From positions 1-64,000 of the forward strand of contig JALNQF010000162.1 in the NCBI GenBank assembly GCA_028456385.1: a DNA stretch of 64,000 nucleotides, written 5' to 3'. Numbering within the stretch: position 1 is the first letter of the stretch; every line of letters starts with the position of its first letter. Of this stretch, positions 62,271 through 64,000 are shown one piece after another. The stretch is from Ophiosphaerella korrae. Lineage: Eukaryota > Ascomycota > Dothideomycetes > Pleosporales > Phaeosphaeriaceae. The notes under the pieces were generated by a model. It had not been told where the DNA came from. It made no database searches and saw only the letters and a list, made by a program, of their open reading frames with translations. The translations under genes were made by a program, and so were the position numbers.

Positions 62271-62759
62271 TGTAACGGGGTTACTTCGTCGACTTTAAGT
62301 AACCTATCTAGGTGTTAGTAGATTAGGAGTTAATAACTAAAACACGTATTATAATTAAGTAATAAACTATAAACAATAGAATGCGTCTTGCGATGTTAAT
62401 GTATTATCGCTCTTAGTTAGAGATTAGATTGCTAATACTATCCTAATAATATATATTATTACTAACTATATATCTATATCTTTATACTTAATCTATAGTA
62501 TACGCTTATAGATTACCTTAATCTATTATACGTAACTATAGATTACTTGTGTTATATATCTTAATTGTAATTTGTTTCCTAATCTAAGTTATTACCCTAC
62601 TTATCCTATACTTTGTTAGCACTTACTTTAGGACTAATTAGTTCTATCTTAATTTCTCTTGTTATAGTTGTAACACTATTTTCCTCTTTAGATAGGTCTT
62701 TATTTTCCTACCCTAGGGCTAAAGTTATTAATCCTATTTCTTTATTAATATAGAGTTTA
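62271..62759 (-). mobile_element. Gypsy element H, 3' LTR and purine tract, interrupted by I
   Basis: LTR 62271-62675 (405 bp, minus orientation: TGTTACAACTATAAC... ending CGTTACA). On the minus strand a purine tract precedes it (complement of ctattttcctcttt at 62676-62689), showing it is the 3' LTR of a minus-strand element whose body lies to the right. The body is interrupted at 62760 by I. The left TSD would be tagaa (62266-62270); its partner is outside the window. Confidence 0.78.
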
Positions 62760-64000
62760 TGTTATAGGCGTAACAAGAGAAATCGAGATAGAGCTAATTA
62801 GTCCTTACTTAAGTGCTAACGAAGTATAGGATAAGCGGGGTAGTAACCTAGATTAGGAAACAAACTACAACCTAGACACGTAACCTATAGAGTAATCTGT
62901 AAACACGTGCGATAGATTAGAGCGATCTGTAAGGTTACACAAATAGATTAGCGTAAGTATATAGTTAACAAGAAATACGCATTATTAGGATAGTATTAGT
63001 AATCTAATCTCTAACCTAGAACGCTAATACTTAATATTGTATACACAAATTAACTATTATTTATAGTTATTACTAATTACTATATAAGTATTTGTTATTA
63101 CTTTCTAATCTACTAATACCCTAATAGTTACTTGTAGTTAACAATAGGTAACCCTATTACACTTTACTAATTTAGTTATTAGGAGAAGCGAAGCGTAAGT
63201 AGTGTATAGTCTAGCTAACACGATAGTAGAAAGTTTAACTAAGAAAGGAGTCTAAGCACCTCCTAAGTAGTTATAAATTAGATAATATAGTATAGAAAGT
63301 AATTAAGGACTATTTAAACGACCTAATCTCTAAGAAAGAAGATATAAAGATAGTAATTAACGCCTTAGAGATATAGAATAAAGAACTCTAAGATTACGTA
63401 AAGTAAAATAAGGTACAAATTAAAGCTATTATTAAAGGACAAAACTAGATAGAATAAATTACCTAGAGACTAGAATAAAGTGCGATAAAGAAGCTACCTA
63501 AGATACCTATACTTAAGAAGTTTAATAGAATAAGGGAAAGACTAAGACCCTTTATAGTATTAGTACAACTTTAGATTAATATATAAGTGCTACACTTTAA
63601 TAGAGAAGATAAGAAGGTAATATATATTAGAATATATCTTAAAGAAGATATAATAAGATAGTTTAAACCTTACTAGATAGATTATATAATATACGCCCTA
63701 GGAATATAAAAGGACAAAACTAGAGCTATCTTTAGAAGTTATAAATACTTTATAAAATAAATAAGAGTAGTATTTAGAGATATAGATATTACCTAATAAG
63801 CTAAAGAAAATCTTAAGAGGCTTATATAAAATAAAAGTATTCTTAAATATATATTATAGTTTAAATAACTATTATAAAACATAGAATAGAATAAAGTATC
63901 CTTAATATTATAATTTAAATAAAGACTAAACTTAAAATTCTAATATAAAATAATTTATATAGAGAAGCTAAGAATACTAAAAGCCTTAAAGTAATAAGTA
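62760..64000 (+). mobile_element. Gypsy element I, 5' LTR and gag, runs off the window
   Basis: LTR 62760-63161 (402 bp, tgttataggcgtaacaag ... ccctattaca) is followed by the conserved leader block (attaggagaagcgaagcg near 63176) and a gag relic homologous to 18360-19110 and 24960-25740, up to the window end. The LTR start is among the least mutated here (it keeps aatcgagatagagc, as in B). Confidence 0.82.

Overview
This window comes from a filamentous ascomycete (Pezizomycotina-type) genome. The evidence is: short spliceosomal introns of 48-61 bp with GT/GC-AG ends and CTRAY-like branch sites; chromodomain-bearing Gypsy retrotransposons and Fot1/pogo transposons; and saturating C-to-T/G-to-A decay that removes CpA/TpG but leaves many CpG (acgt, gcg), which is the signature of repeat-induced point mutation (RIP). 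I cannot name the species.

Positions 1-45,279 are a nest of RIP-killed transposons with almost no open reading frames. The nesting can be reconstructed from exact LTR ends and target-site duplications (TSDs). A minus-strand Gypsy (D) is split by a complete minus-strand Gypsy (A, 2731-9699, TSD ctttt). An unmutated solo LTR lies at 13202-13455 (TSD cttat). A different minus-strand Gypsy (E) is split by a plus-strand Gypsy (B, 17866-32158, TSD attat), which is itself split by its relative C (24513-31508, TSD tatag). E is split again by a plus-strand chromovirus of another family (F, 34200-40960, TSD agtat). Three Fot1/pogo transposons follow (T1 42317-44122; T2 relic 44125-45279; T3 45280-47388). 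T3 straddles the edge of the block: its left half is heavily RIPped and its right half is nearly intact.

Positions 47,389-60,960 are a gene island of normal composition. It holds a one-exon gene for a fungal protein of unknown function (47793-48617, minus), divergent from a two-exon TPR-CHAT protein with an intact His/Cys caspase-like dyad (48898-52261, plus). Next come a three-exon 82-residue HVA1/TUDOR-domain gene (54410-54760, plus), and a five-exon patatin-like/ankyrin gene (59870-56219, minus) that is disrupted and lacks both patatin catalytic residues. A 227-bp inverted-repeat element (60014-60240) lies beyond it. CHAT and patatin domains are recurring effector domains of fungal NLR-type and bacterial defence proteins, so the island looks like a small self/non-self or stress-response locus at the edge of a transposon block. 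That role is inference.

Positions 60,961-64,000 re-enter RIPped Gypsy sequence, with three nested members of the A-D family: G (plus), split by H (minus), split by I (plus), running off the window end.
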